A DNA stretch of 64,000 nt from Sepiola atlantica (taxonomy: Eukaryota; Mollusca; Cephalopoda; Sepiida; Sepiolidae). How positions within the stretch are numbered: position 1 is the first letter of the stretch; each line of letters opens with the position of its first letter. The stretch covers positions 149,564,107 to 149,628,106 of the forward strand of contig OY744520.1 of NCBI GenBank assembly GCA_963556195.1, written 5' to 3'. The notes under the pieces are model-generated. The model ran no database searches. It was not told the DNA's origin and worked only from the letters and a program-made list of their open reading frames with translations. The position numbers were made by a program, and so were the translations under genes. Shown piece by piece: positions 21,881 through 33,338 of this stretch.

Positions 21881-22699
21881 TACCACTTTCTCCATCACAA
21901 AAGTGTTGACACAATTAAGTTATTATCTCACCTCAGAGTAAGACTACCGTCAATAAACATGTGATAAACCATCAGTAACAACAGAAAAGTGAACACCACA
22001 TTAAAGAACTAGGACAGACACACAAATTAATGTAGCAATAATCAAACATAATCAGCATGATGACGAAATACGCTCAGGCACAAGAAAAACATAGTCAAGC
22101 AATTTTTACACAATCTAAAACTAATATGAAAAAATAAAGTCCAGTGTTATTCATTTATCTACTAATTAAACAAAACACATATGTATCAGCATTAATACAC
22201 TTTTTTTATCTTAAATATTATTTCCTTCACATTAAATTAGAAATGCGTAAAACTGTCAGGGTATATAGTTATAGCCTCATTTATTTATCTATAAATCTTA
22301 TAGATTGCCCCTTTGGTAAAAAACATTTTTCATGTCTAAGTATCGCCGTCGCGATTTTAAAACCCTCAGACTACATTGCGCTATAGAATATATGAGTCGG
22401 AATTTCACTGTATGACATTCGTAGAATATCAAATGAGATAGCTTCTCGTTTATGAAATAACTCACAGACAAAAAATATTTCAACTGAAATGCCCAGATCA
22501 AGGAATGTTGCACGATTCTAGTAGCTTCGCACGTACACTCTAGTTCTTTAAGCATAAGCGACATTAAAAAGAACAATCTGTCTGTCTCTGGATGACTATA
22601 TGCCCCTCTTTCTAAGGTAGAGCTCTCGTAAGGAAATCACCATCTGTAACTAGCTTTTAAGGCATTGCTAATTGGGTAGTAACAATTCGAGCTCTCCGG
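21881..22699. other. no recognisable feature
   Basis: AT-rich DNA. The open frames at 22144-22576 resemble no family. Confidence 0.4.
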
Positions 22700-22734
22700 C
22701 ACTTGCCAATGTTAACATTGAGATTTCGCTTATA

Positions 22735-22825
22735 TTCAGCAGATGGCGGATTATAGCGTATGAGTAAGAAGCGCTGACTGTCAACTCGTAAGTCGAGTTT
22801 CGATCCCAGCTTGAGAAACTTGCTT
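22735..22825 (+). mobile_element. possible tRNA-like SINE
   Basis: TATAGCGTATGAGTAAGAAG is box A-like and GTCGAGTTTCGATCCCAGC is box B-like at a tRNA-like distance. Weak match; could be chance. Confidence 0.35.
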
Positions 22826-22850
22826 GTCTAGCAACACTGAAGAGTTGTGC

Positions 22851-22860
22851 TACAGCAAAA

Positions 22861-22928
<68 letters not shown>

Positions 22929-22943
22929 TTTTGCTGAACACCC

Positions 22944-22979
<36 letters not shown>
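22851..22979. repeat. (AT)n tracts with short inverted borders
   Basis: CAGCAAAACTT before and AAGTTTTGCTG after the first tract (22864-22926) form an inverted repeat, then CACCCTGC and a second tract (22947-22979). This is an AT core between inverted arms, as at 6.6-7.0 kb but smaller. Confidence 0.85.
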
Positions 22980-22984
<5 letters not shown>

Positions 22985-23260
22985 GGAAGTTTCTCAACCA
23001 TTAAAACTATAAAAAAAAAAAAAAAAAAAACAACAAAAAAAAACTTATAGTCTCAAGTCTTCCAGTGGAAAATCACTCATGTAAGTCAATTTATTTTTTA
23101 CAGTTATTATATTAGTTAGTTTCTAACACTATTTTAAGGGATCATCAGTTGTTTACCATGAAAAACTGTTTCGGGAATTTAAAAACAAGACAGTATTTAA
23201 TTTCATGGCTTCCCAGCAGAGTTGATCAGACCCCACTTCCCTTAAAAGACAAAAACATAA
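22980..23260 (+). repeat. dispersed repeat R3, longer copy
   Basis: Starts at the (AT)n border with TCTCGGAAGTTTCTCAAC and continues through TCTTCCAGTGGAAAATCACT and GGGATCATCAGTTGTTTACC to GTTTCGGGAATT. A reverse-complement copy lies at 29172-29367, also ending at (AT)n with the same words. An A-rich run (about 23011-23042) interrupts this copy. No coding content. Confidence 0.85.
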
Positions 23261-23334
23261 ACGTTCCTTATACTAAATCTACGTTTTGTTCTATATAAAT
23301 GTTTTGCTAACTTATATTAGTTATTTAAAACATC

Positions 23335-23363
<29 letters not shown>
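23335..23363. repeat. poly(A) run
   Basis: About 29 consecutive A. It may be the tail of a retro-inserted sequence on the plus strand, but nothing recognisable precedes it. Confidence 0.8.
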
Positions 23364-23365
<2 letters not shown>

Positions 23366-23561
23366 TTTACCTGCGCTGTTCGTCTGTCTAATAAAATTTA
23401 TCCGTTACTCACAAAAATGTTGTTGCATTTTAAAGTGTTTGGACGAATCCATGACACTATTATTTAAGTGATTAATGTATTATTTTTAGTTTTATATTAT
23501 AAATATAAAAAACATCAACACATCAAAAAATAAAAGATAAATAAATAAATATGTATATACA

Positions 23562-23565
<4 letters not shown>

Positions 23566-23609
<44 letters not shown>
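23566..23609. repeat. (AT)n microsatellite
   Basis: Pure AT tract. Confidence 0.96.
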
Positions 23610-23610
<1 letters not shown>

Positions 23611-23883
23611 CATACACACATACATATATATACCTTTAGTTCCTTCTTTTCTCCCTCGTCCTACTTTGTTGTCCATCTCCCCGTTGTTGTCAACCGCAAA
23701 TAAATATTAATCTTCCTTGTTCACTATAGTTTTTCTAATCTGCGTTCACAACTGTCGACTTTTTTCTTTTCTCATTGTTTCAAATCTGCGTCTGTAAGTT
23801 AACCGTTAATTTGTTCTCTTTTTCTTCTTCTTATTTACCAACTCCCGGTGTTTAAAAATCAGCGTTCATAGTTATGAACGGTT

Positions 23884-23955
23884 TTCTTCTTCTTCTTCTT
23901 CTTCTTCTTCTTCTTCTTCTTCTTCTTCTTCTTCTTCTTCTTTTTCTTCTTCTTC

Positions 23956-24038
<83 letters not shown>
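23884..24038. repeat. compound (CTT)n(AT)n(GA)n microsatellite
   Basis: About 25 CTT units, then about 28 AT units, then about 11 GA units. The CTT block is a pure polypyrimidine mirror repeat. Confidence 0.97.
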
Positions 24039-24039
<1 letters not shown>

Positions 24040-24042
24040 ATG

Positions 24043-24455
24043 CAGGGTGTTCCGCAAAAATGTATGAACCCTTTGTATCGTTATAACTCGTTCAATTTAC
24101 TGATTTTTACTTGCAAGCCAGATTGATAGAAGAGCAGAAGAATGAGACTGCCCATTAAAAGATACTAACAGTAAATTTAATAAAGAGTTTAAGTCCATTT
24201 ATTCACGAACGGTTGGAAATGGGTTGGAATTAGAGTTAATATTATGAACATTCTGAAATTAGCCCAGGTAGCTTTTTACTTTATTAAAAGTAAATTTTCT
24301 ATGTTTTCTATATTTTTGTTAAAGCTACTGCCAGTTTTTTTTTAATGTGTATTCTCATTATTTTACTCTTGTATCAATCTTGTTGGCAAGACAAAATATG
24401 TAAATGGAACGAGTTATAACGATTCAAAGAGTATACACATTTTCGGGACACCCTG
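24043..24455. mobile_element. mariner-type MITE, about 413 bp
   Basis: Inverted ends of about 56 bases: CAGGGTGTTCCGCAAAAATG on the left pairs with CATTTTCGGGACACCCTG on the right, and GTTATAACTCGTTC pairs with GAACGAGTTATAAC. The right side is followed by TA. On the left the expected TA is TG, probably a later change. The 300-base interior has no transposase similarity, so it is a non-autonomous element that would depend on a related mariner transposase elsewhere. Confidence 0.87.
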
Positions 24456-25349
24456 TAAATGTATATATACATATTCTTATCTATGTAATCACACATTAGC
24501 CCCGAAATAAACAGGCTCCATACTCATAGGAATTATGATTGATTGCGACATTAATTTATTTTCTACTTTAAAATAACTTTCGCTAAAAAAGATTTTACAA
24601 CTCTTCCTCTAATATTAGATCGTGTTAAGCTATATTTGCCCTTTCTTTTGTTACATCATAACACTTTCCTTCTCCATAAAACTAATACTTTCAAAATAAG
24701 ATCTTTCAAAAACTTAATATATTATTTTATTTAATTCATTATACAGGGCCTGATACGAAATCTTAGTATACAAAGTACTGAAGTCATAAGTAAAAAAAGA
24801 TTGGCTCTCTTGTGTGTATTTACAATGTCAAGCTTTTCTGTCACATGCGAGTAATAATTTATTACTCACAATTCGTTAAAACCTAACAGCCCTATTCGTT
24901 GGTTATGTACTACACAAATTGGATGTGACTATAAAGCGATCATCAATCCATTTCTCATTCATTTTGCGAATCCAATACACAGTTTGCATTTTAATCATAC
25001 ATTTTAAATCGTAATTTCCCGCATAACTCGATGCTATTTAAAATGATTTCATTAGGATCAAAAGTAGATATTTTATACGTGGTAGATAACGTACCAGCTA
25101 GACTAACTGAAGGCATTGGCTCTTCATGTAGAATATTTTAAATAAAAAAGCGACATTTTTAGCTACTTTATAACTCGTAGATAAAAATAGATTAAGAGTA
25201 CTTCCATAACATGTCCTTTTTATTGAAAACGTTTAATACAGCGATTTTTATTTTAAAATGTTTCCACTCAATAGAATCCCAGTTTCCATTCAATAAAATA
25301 AATTCGTAAAACTCATTGCTCCAAAACACACTATAATGATACTTATTAA
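24456..25349. other. no recognisable feature
   Basis: AT-rich DNA without coding resemblance. Confidence 0.4.
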
Positions 25350-25490
25350 AATTCTTCTTCTTATGATGATGATGATTATTATTATGATTATTATTATTAT
25401 TTGTACTGGTAGTCGTATTATTATTCATAGTAATAGTAGTAGTAGTTGGAGTAGTAGTAGTGTAGTAATATTAGTAGTAGTGTGGTAGAA
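25350..25490. repeat. degenerate trinucleotide repeats
   Basis: CTT, ATG, ATT and AGT triplet runs in succession. The minus-strand open frame through it reads N, T and H repeats and is not a gene. Confidence 0.85.
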
Positions 25491-25560
25491 GTGTTGTTAT
25501 AGCCTGTATTTAAAGTAAAGTATTTTCTGCGTAACTAATCAAAGGATGACTTAGAAAGAA

Positions 25561-25668
25561 AATTATTATTATTTCCCCACGAGGAGTTTCACTCAAATCA
25601 TCATAAATGATTGCTTACTGACAATAATGGGTTCTGTTGTCTGGAGTCTGAGTGACAACGTCTCCCCA
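25561..25668 (+). repeat. dispersed repeat R4, copy 1
   Basis: Words in order: AATTATTATTT, GAGGAGTTTC, GATTGCTTACTGACAA, GAGTCTGAGTGACAAC. The same order is seen at 27072-27182, and a shorter echo (CTGGAATTTGAGTGAAAATA) lies at 25777. Non-coding. Confidence 0.6.
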
Positions 25669-25719
25669 GATTTCCAGTACTCTTCACCTGGTTCGATAAA
25701 CTTTGCAAATCATTCTGTG

Positions 25720-27000
25720 TGATTGCAACAGTGGTTTACCATTGTTTTTTGCTGCCGCCAAGTGTTGCCCTTCTCTGGAATTTGAGTGAAAATAAGCGCC
25801 CTCAAGGTCCAGTGCTTTCTGAACACTTGAAGTTGGTGATATACCTCCTCGATGTATCTATCCGCTTTGACCAATCATACTTATTTCGTGTTGTGCCACC
25901 ATCACATATGTATGTATGTGTGTGTGTGTTTTATTAAAGATGTATACGATTTTATCAGCTTTCAATTGCCTTGGAATTATGGTCTTTCTATATTGTTATT
26001 CTCGTTCTATCTCAACTAACATGTGGTTAGTTGGCATCTGTTGGTTTATTTTAGCATTATATGATTTTCCGTAAGATTTCGGTTGTTTTCATCATTGACA
26101 CACATTATGGTCTCAATCATCCCTGCTTCCAAGTTCTTCTAATCATTTTTCTATTTCTATTCGGGAATGTTTGTTGTGCTTCTACAATTATTGGTGCTAT
26201 ACTGATTTTCTTCATATTTCTATTGCAAGTTCGGTGTATTGTTTTCGTTTTACAGACTTAGTGATAATTAAGATGCGGAACGGCGAAATCTACAATTTGG
26301 CAGCTTTTTTTCTTTTTGGACTATAATCAATTCTGCTTTCCATGTGTGGAGGGTTATATCTATTTGTATCTGCATATCTCAGATAATTTTGAACTGTTTA
26401 TCACCCGATTCTATTTGTGGATTAGCGTATTGTCTGCACGTTCAACTTACATACGTTTTCATAGTTCCCAGACACCTGTTTTCCCCACGCAGTCGTCGTG
26501 GCTGTTTTCTTTTTGCATCCTGTTGAGGCTAATTTGCTGCATTAACTCATGTGATTTTTCTCTTTGTGTCTACATTCTTAGTTTTTTCTGAGTGTTCTTA
26601 TATTTTAGCTTAGATACAGTTTGTTCTGATCGCGTTATTCTGTGTGTCTCTCAGCGAAGATTCCGTTTATCTGATCAAATGTCCCTTTCGTAGCCATGTC
26701 GATATTTTTGTGTACGTCCTTTCTCTGGTGATTTTTATAAATCGTTAATGTAGATCCTTTTCTTCACGTTTATTTTCTTTCACAATTTTTTCCAGTTTAG
26801 CTGTTTCCTGTATTGTTCTTTTGTGCGGTGCCTTTTGTTAAAATGATAATCTTTTCCGTGGTTTTGCTTATATTGTGTTCTAGTTATTTCATCGTCGTCC
26901 ACTTAAAAATCATCGTTTGTTTCTTAAATTACTATCATTATGATTATTACTGCTGTTGTTTATGCTACTTGTTATATTAATTTAAAACAACATATCTTTG
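25720..27000. other. T-rich, strand-asymmetric stretch without a gene
   Basis: The plus strand is strongly T-rich and A-poor for over 1 kb (many TTTTC and TTTTG words). Plus-strand open frames (26061-26261, 26316-26591) are short and rich in F, L, C and S, as expected from T-rich DNA; no family is recognised. Confidence 0.45.
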
Positions 27001-27071
27001 TGTAAGTAAATAGGGAATATTCAAAGTGAAGATTGTTTCTACATTCTCTAGAAACCGATGTTTAAGAATAG

Positions 27072-27182
27072 TAAATTATTATTTGTATGCACAAGGAGTT
27101 CTCACAGAAGGCAATGTCAGTGATTGCTCACTGACAAAAACCGGTTGTGTTCCCTGAAGTCTGAGTGACAACAAGGCTCCCT
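27072..27182 (+). repeat. dispersed repeat R4, copy 2
   Basis: Shares AAATTATTATTT, AAGGAGTTC, GATTGCTCACTGACAA and AAGTCTGAGTGACAAC with copy 1, 1.5 kb away on the same strand. Confidence 0.6.
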
Positions 27183-28009
27183 CAAATTATACACATCTTT
27201 ATAGTATCATTTTTCGTAGGTGTAGCAATATTGATATTATCATAAACATTATTTCAAGTGAAGCTGCTTCAGCTTAATCGAAACTAAATTAATTTGAATA
27301 ACATCATGGAGGTTGGCATTACAGAAAAACAGTATACTAATTACTATTAATAGTATAAACATGAATAACTGTAGTAGCATGAGTAACTTTATTTCTTATC
27401 ATCGGGAATACTTTATAATGGGAGATTAAAAAAAAACATCAATAGGATATTAAAGTCATACTCACGTGTCGTTTAATAATGTGTATTTACGAATTAGTGT
27501 ATTTGATTTGGGTGTGCTGGCGGACAAAAATCAAAATGGCGACCAGGCGTGGTAGCTTGTCATGATACCAGCTCATGACAATAGTTATACATATGTTTTA
27601 TTCATGAGAACATAGTCAAATGTTTGTAAACAAAACTGTGTTTATAAAGAGCACCTGTTAATCAAAACAGATCTAATAATATACTTTGTAGGAAAAGATC
27701 TATCGATGAAAAAGACAGGATAACGAGACTGATTTTTCTGCCGATATTTGATATTAATGATTAAGTTTATATTAAAAACCTATATATTTGGAAATGGATG
27801 TCTATGCAAGCGAGAACAAAATGTCTTACGTAACGGTATTTCTATTTTACAATGATTTTTGTTTTGTTTTTCAGAATCTACTCTTAGAAAAAACCTACTG
27901 TAAAATAAAAATAACTCATATTTTATATTTAAATACAATTTATTGATTCGGCAATATATTTAATTGAATCAGTTGTTCTGACATCAGACATATTTTCAGA
28001 AACATTCAT
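27183..28009. other. no recognisable feature
   Basis: AT-rich DNA without coding resemblance. Confidence 0.4.
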
Positions 28010-28042
28010 CTCTCTCTCTCTCGTCTCTCTCTCTCTCATATA

Positions 28043-28102
<60 letters not shown>
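28010..28102. repeat. compound (CT)n(AT)n microsatellite
   Basis: CT repeats followed by an AT tract from 28038. Confidence 0.96.
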
Positions 28103-28103
<1 letters not shown>

Positions 28104-28951
28104 CTCAACGTATGTGCGTGGTGTTTGTGTGTTCCCTATAGAAAGCAATTTACGAGAATCTACATAAAATCTAGAAGGATATTTGTATCCAATATTTATC
28201 GGGGAAGACAATGGTAGTTTTTCCGAATCTCTGTGTACCCATAAGAGGGTTATCAGGGCATAACCCGCGTAAAACTTAAAATATCTTCCATTTTGATTAA
28301 ATTCATATAAAACGTATAAAACACTCAGAGGAAGACAATCGAAGTTGTTCTGAATCACTACATCACCTTCTATGTGACTAATATCTATGTGCCCCCCACC
28401 ATACGTGAGCCATAGGGACAGTACCCCTTTAAAACGGGCGATGCGTATATCTGGTTTTAAGGAAATTTCAGTCGCATGTATAAGACACTAATTCTGAGAG
28501 TTTTCCAACAATTTAGCTTCTTCCGTCTGTATTAGGTGGCGAAATGAAAGGAGGGGAGAGCAGAAACAAAAAACAAGAAAGCACAGTGAACACCTATACA
28601 GAAGAGATCCTCATTTGATCCCGGGTTACGCCGTGTCTTTCTACTGATATTATTCAAAAACTGTTTATTGTTGGTTACATCATGAGAAGCAGACATGCTT
28701 CAAGAAATCAGATTTAATTATTTTGCCGTAAGTATACTTCATATTTAAATATGCAATAACATATGTGAGATAACCAGAGGGTGGCAAAAAGAGACAGTAA
28801 TAGAGTAATTATATATTTATTAATTGATAATGATCATTCGTTTTTATGAGCACTTCCATCTATATATCCCCCTCTTCTCTATTACTCCTTTCTCTTTTCG
28901 TTCTCTTTCTTTCCCCTTTTTATTATCTTACTCTTTGAGGTCTTACACACA

Positions 28952-28956
<5 letters not shown>
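28103..28956. other. no recognisable feature
   Basis: No coding resemblance. CATTTGATCCCGGGTTACGC near 28613 looks slightly like a pol III box B, but nothing supports a SINE. Confidence 0.35.
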
Positions 28957-29171
<215 letters not shown>

Positions 29172-29360
29172 AATTCCCGAAACAGTTTTTCATGGTAAAC
29201 AACTGATGATCCCTTAAAATAGTGTTAGAAATAAACTAATATAATAACTGTAAAAAATAAATTGACTTACATGAGTGATTTTCCACTGGAAGACTTGGGA
29301 CTATAAATTATTTTTTTATTTTTTTATTTTAAATATAGTTTTAATAGTTGAGAAACTTCC

Positions 29361-29367
<7 letters not shown>
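29172..29367 (-). repeat. dispersed repeat R3, inverted copy
   Basis: Reverse complement of 22980-23180 (AATTCCCGAAACAGTTTTTC at the left, GTTGAGAAACTTCCGAGA at the right), without the long poly(A) insertion of that copy. (AT)n on both sides. Confidence 0.9.
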
Positions 29368-29432
<65 letters not shown>

Positions 29433-29451
29433 GTGTGTGTGTGTGTGTGTA
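29368..29451. repeat. compound (AT)n(GT)n microsatellite
   Basis: About 31 AT units then about 10 GT units. Confidence 0.97.
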
Positions 29452-29813
29452 TTGTCCGAGATGGTAACATTAATTTAATATTTAGACGTATTTGATTAAA
29501 TGTTTAGATGTGTTAGACATACAGGTGCATTTTGAAATTATTTGACGCTTATTTTAATTTCTTAATTTAATAGATATTTCTCCTGATTTCAATAGGTATT
29601 TAGCTAATATGGCGAGTATATGTGCCTTCTGATCTTTGATCCATATTTATTATTAAAAATAGTTCAAATACATGTTAATAATAGGTTAAAATAAATGTTC
29701 ATCTGAAGCAGCTGTAAAAAACATCATAACTTGCTGTATTCTGTTGATTTTGAAATTGATTTTGAAAATGCTTTAAGCGCGGAAATCTCTCTCTCTCTCG
29801 CTACACACATACA

Positions 29814-29816
<3 letters not shown>
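29452..29816. other. no recognisable feature
   Basis: AT-rich spacer with a short CT run near 29787. Confidence 0.4.
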
Positions 29817-29854
<38 letters not shown>

Positions 29855-29915
29855 GTATATATATATGTGTATATATGTGGATATATATGTATATATATGT
29901 ATATACATATATATG

Positions 29916-30001
<86 letters not shown>
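29817..30001. repeat. long (AT)n with a GTATATATGT higher-order block
   Basis: The middle part (29850-29930) alternates GT and AC into the AT tract, giving a cryptic 10-12-bp period. Confidence 0.96.
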
Positions 30002-30005
<4 letters not shown>

Positions 30006-30059
30006 GAAAGATCAATACAGAGGGAGGGATAGAGAGACATCGGATAGAAAACTACATGG

Positions 30060-31297
30060 ATAGAGATAAAAAGCGACGATTATTTTTAATCTAAAAAAAA
30101 CTTCAAATCTCTTGAAAAAATGCAAACATTATTTTTCTATTTACAACGTTAAGATTTTATATTTTTAACAAAAGAATTGAAAGCATAGAAAAATATCTGT
30201 TTTTGTCGGCCCCATGATGTATCCAGGTATGGGGTGAATTTATTTGATAAAACGTAAAATAAATAATAATAGAATTTGCTGTGTATGGGAATAAAAGAAA
30301 TAGAAGTGAATGCCGAGTTGAAAATAAACAGGTTTTTGTTGGTGTCGCTGTGAGCGGGAAAACTTTGCAGAAAACATTTTGAAAATATTTGTTCGATAAA
30401 AAGTCTGTTTTTAAAGATTGAAATGTCGTCAGTTGATATCGATGCACCCTAATATAAAGGATGCAGAACAATGTGAACAGGAAGGAAGTTTTAAGCAGAA
30501 AAAGTAAGAAAGAACAACGGAAGAAGAACATTTACATGAAGGTTTCAAAACAAACACACGACTACTACTAATACTAATATTTTCACTATTACTGATACTA
30601 ATAGTACGACGGTTGATACGACTGCTGGTTGTTTGCGCTCAATGAATCGCTAACAATGGGTCGTTTACTCTACGTATTATGTTTCGGAAATAAATCAGCA
30701 AAAACTGTTTGATATTCTACAAAACTGAAAAACACATAAACCAATGTTATATATTGCGTGTGGTCGTGGTCAAGCGAGACTTTCTACCCGTGCTAAGTTG
30801 TGATGATGACCGTTGCTTGCTCATCTAAATAGTTCTGGAAACACGGTGTGATTTCACTGCTGGAGAAGCTGAATATCACACTAATTTTAAGGTAGCACTT
30901 TCTTAGCTGTACTCCGAAATGAAATAACATACAATCCAAGAGGTTTTTTTAGTGGCCAGTTACTCCTTTATTTTGGTCTGGTATACAACCTACACTGTTA
31001 AGTGGAGAATACGAGAGCCTCATACTTATTTCGGTTCAAGAAACGATCATCATACGCTAACTGCCATTATCTTCTCTCTTTCTGCCCCGGTTTCACTAAT
31101 CTGATCATTTTGGACCTTGACAGACAGCATGATCAATTATACGTACAGTCCCTAGGTAAATCACCAATATTATAAATTAATTGTCATTATATAAATTAAA
31201 TATAAACACAAAGTCAGAATGCTCTAATAGTAATTGAACTCACTTTCTCAGGGTAGAATTTATTTTAGAATATTTCTATAACGAAGGCTTTTATCCA
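30060..31297. other. no recognisable feature
   Basis: AT-rich DNA. The open frame at 30157-30531 (minus) is A/T-driven and shows no family words. Confidence 0.4.
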
Positions 31298-31987
31298 CTA
31301 TGCAATAATTATATGTTGAACTCTTAGTGTAGGAACGTAAACACAAAATGAATTACCCGATGAAAGATGTATTAAGTGCGATGATAATACCAACAAGATA
31401 TCTTCGCAGAAGGCCGGAGAATACAACAGCCGTAAATTTTGTGAATGTAACAACCATGGTGAGAAAACCTGTTCGTAAGATGTAATATTATAAAAACAAA
31501 GACCGCCCAAACTCAGATTGCATAAGTTGCAATGGTGTAAACTTTGTGAATAAGGTAAACATGACGAGGACAAAAGTTTGAACAGGTAAATAATATAAAT
31601 AGCAGAAACTGATCGCAGAAGACTAGAGAGTAGAACGGCCTGAACACGTCTATAACAATCACGATGAAAAACACACACAATGTATATATTAACAACACAT
31701 ATTAGAAGGTAGGCGAATACGTCGATCGCAACCTTGTGAATATGAGAACTATTGTCATAATAAATGTTTAGAACATGTAAATTATTTAAAGAATAATCTA
31801 ATATCGAAATGCAGGAAATAAAATCGTCCGAAACTTTTTTAATAATGAAAATAACAAATGCATCGCATCTCAGAAAGCTGGGGAAAACATCAACCGAAAA
31901 CACGTTGAAGATCACGGTATGAAAGGTAACAACGTCTGATGTATCATGGCCGGAGTGTACAGCGGCCGAACGTGGTGAATATCGCAA
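31298..31987 (-). other. unexplained 229-codon open frame over a degenerate repeat
   Basis: A 229-codon minus-strand frame with ATG start, the longest open frame in the window outside the gypsy element. The translation is rich in hydrophobic residues, Ser, His and Cys, without a recognised domain. Motif words such as VDVFPSFLRC, IDVFAYLLIC and SPAFCEDILLV look like echoes of each other. On the plus strand the DNA shows diverged returns of AGAAGGCCGGAGAATACAAC-like sequence at about 31406, 31616, 31705, 31870 and 31945. It may be a degenerate minisatellite that happens to lack stops. Host gene status is not supported: no splice, homology or codon evidence. Confidence 0.35.
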
Positions 31988-32585
31988 AAACTAAGATAAA
32001 GAAAACTGTTCAAACTCTGCAAACTACATGAATTGTTTTTTCATTTATTTTTACAAATGTCAAGACAAAAAGCCAGTCGAGGATAAGGGTTAATAAGATG
32101 GAATAATTGTCGGTTCAGAGATAAAGAATCTTAAGCGAGGATTGGGCATGGTTTATAGAATACACCAACTACGTATTATAAGTAGGAATCTGTTGATATT
32201 AGATTTCAAGATGACCATGTTGTAATCTGCTGGGAAGTGTCCCCAAAACAGGACGCACTTGCGAAGAAGCTGTGATCGTGAAAATGTCTGCCGAACATTA
32301 GACACGCATACAGCAAGAAAGGAACTAGCCTGGTTCGGGAGGAATTCTACGATTGCTTTTTTCATCTGTCTGTGTAGTTTACTAATAATACTAACGTTTA
32401 CTACGAAATAATATATGTATATTACAGTTAATAATATCAAAAATGTAAACCTCTTCTTCGTCAGTAAAAATAAATGTCATGGTCAGTCAAATAGTCTGTA
32501 AATCAGTAAAACAAATATGTATCTTCTTTATTTATTGAAGTCAATGTATGAATGAAAACATTCATGTATTTCCTTTTAAGCAGAA
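31988..32585. other. no recognisable feature
   Basis: AT-rich DNA. The minus-strand open frame 32153-32440 has no family resemblance. Confidence 0.4.
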
Positions 32586-32660
32586 GGTAAGTCGTCTCAG
32601 AGGATTAGAGCGTTTGGATTTTCACGGTATGTGGTTCGCTGCTTCTAGCGACATTGATGA
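32586..32660 (+). mobile_element. possible tRNA-like SINE head
   Basis: CTCAGAGGATTAGAGCGTTT resembles a box A region and GGTATGTGGTTCGCTGCTTC a box B at a tRNA-like distance. Weak; the cloverleaf is not kept. Confidence 0.35.
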
Positions 32661-32694
32661 GTCTTGAAAAGAAAAAAACATGTGCCCGGAGATG

Positions 32695-32723
32695 ACACAC
32701 ACACACACACACACACCCACACC

Positions 32724-32799
<76 letters not shown>

Positions 32800-32808
32800 C
32801 ATATATAG
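32695..32808. repeat. compound (CA)n(AT)n microsatellite
   Basis: CA units with two CCAC interruptions, then AT units. Confidence 0.97.
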
Positions 32809-33000
32809 TGAAAATTATTGAAATAATATTCTAATGGGATATAAAATGAAAAAGTAAAAAAAACGAAAATATTTATATATTCATCAAGGTTTCACCTTGA
32901 TTTTAAAACTTTCTTAAAATGACTAATTGGAAGAAATAACATACAAGCCCAATATTTGAAAATATTGCAATATCCCACATATTTCGTATTAAATGCAATA
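32809..33000 (-). repeat. dispersed retroelement 3' module R2, copy 2
   Basis: Minus-strand words GTTATTTCTTCCAATTAGTC, AGAAAGTTTTAAAATCAAGG and GGTGAAACCTTGATGAATAT are collinear with copy 1 at 21121-21265, and both end at (AT)n. Confidence 0.5.
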
Positions 33001-33243
33001 AAAAGCCCTACAAATATTTTCTAGAAACAATAAGCGAAAAGCATGTACACCGAACACTTCTTTCATAAACAGACATCCACGCTAATAATAACAAAATTTG
33101 CAACACTCTAAATAAACTAGGAATTTATACAATACAACCTATGAAACACATTAAAAACAAAATATTTTCAAGACCCCCCCCATATCTAATGCAAGTATAG
33201 ATATTGTCCCATGTAATAATTGCCATCAGATATATGGCATAAT

Positions 33244-33338
33244 CATGTTGACACCTGTTAGATCACCGAAGTTAAGCAACGTTCAGCATGGTCAGTACTA
33301 TCTGAGGGATCATTTGGGAATGCCAGGAGCTGTATGAC
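33244..33338 (+). mobile_element. 5S rRNA-like repeat (5S pseudogene or 5S-derived SINE)
   Basis: AGATCACCGAAGTTAAGCAA is almost identical to the middle of animal 5S rRNA. It is followed by GGTCAGTACT (the GGTTAGTACTTGG internal control region) and GGGAATGCCAGGAGCTGTA (the 3' part). The first 20-25 bases of 5S are missing or diverged, so it is not a working gene. A second, differently diverged copy lies at 55221-55312, which favours a dispersed family (SINE3 type) over a single pseudogene. Confidence 0.8.

Noticed and set aside
28595..28640. Box B-like CATTTGATCCCGGGTTACGC
   Set aside because: No box A partner; too short to call a SINE.
33244..33338. Working 5S rRNA gene
   Set aside because: The 5' part of 5S is lost and the control region has several changes.
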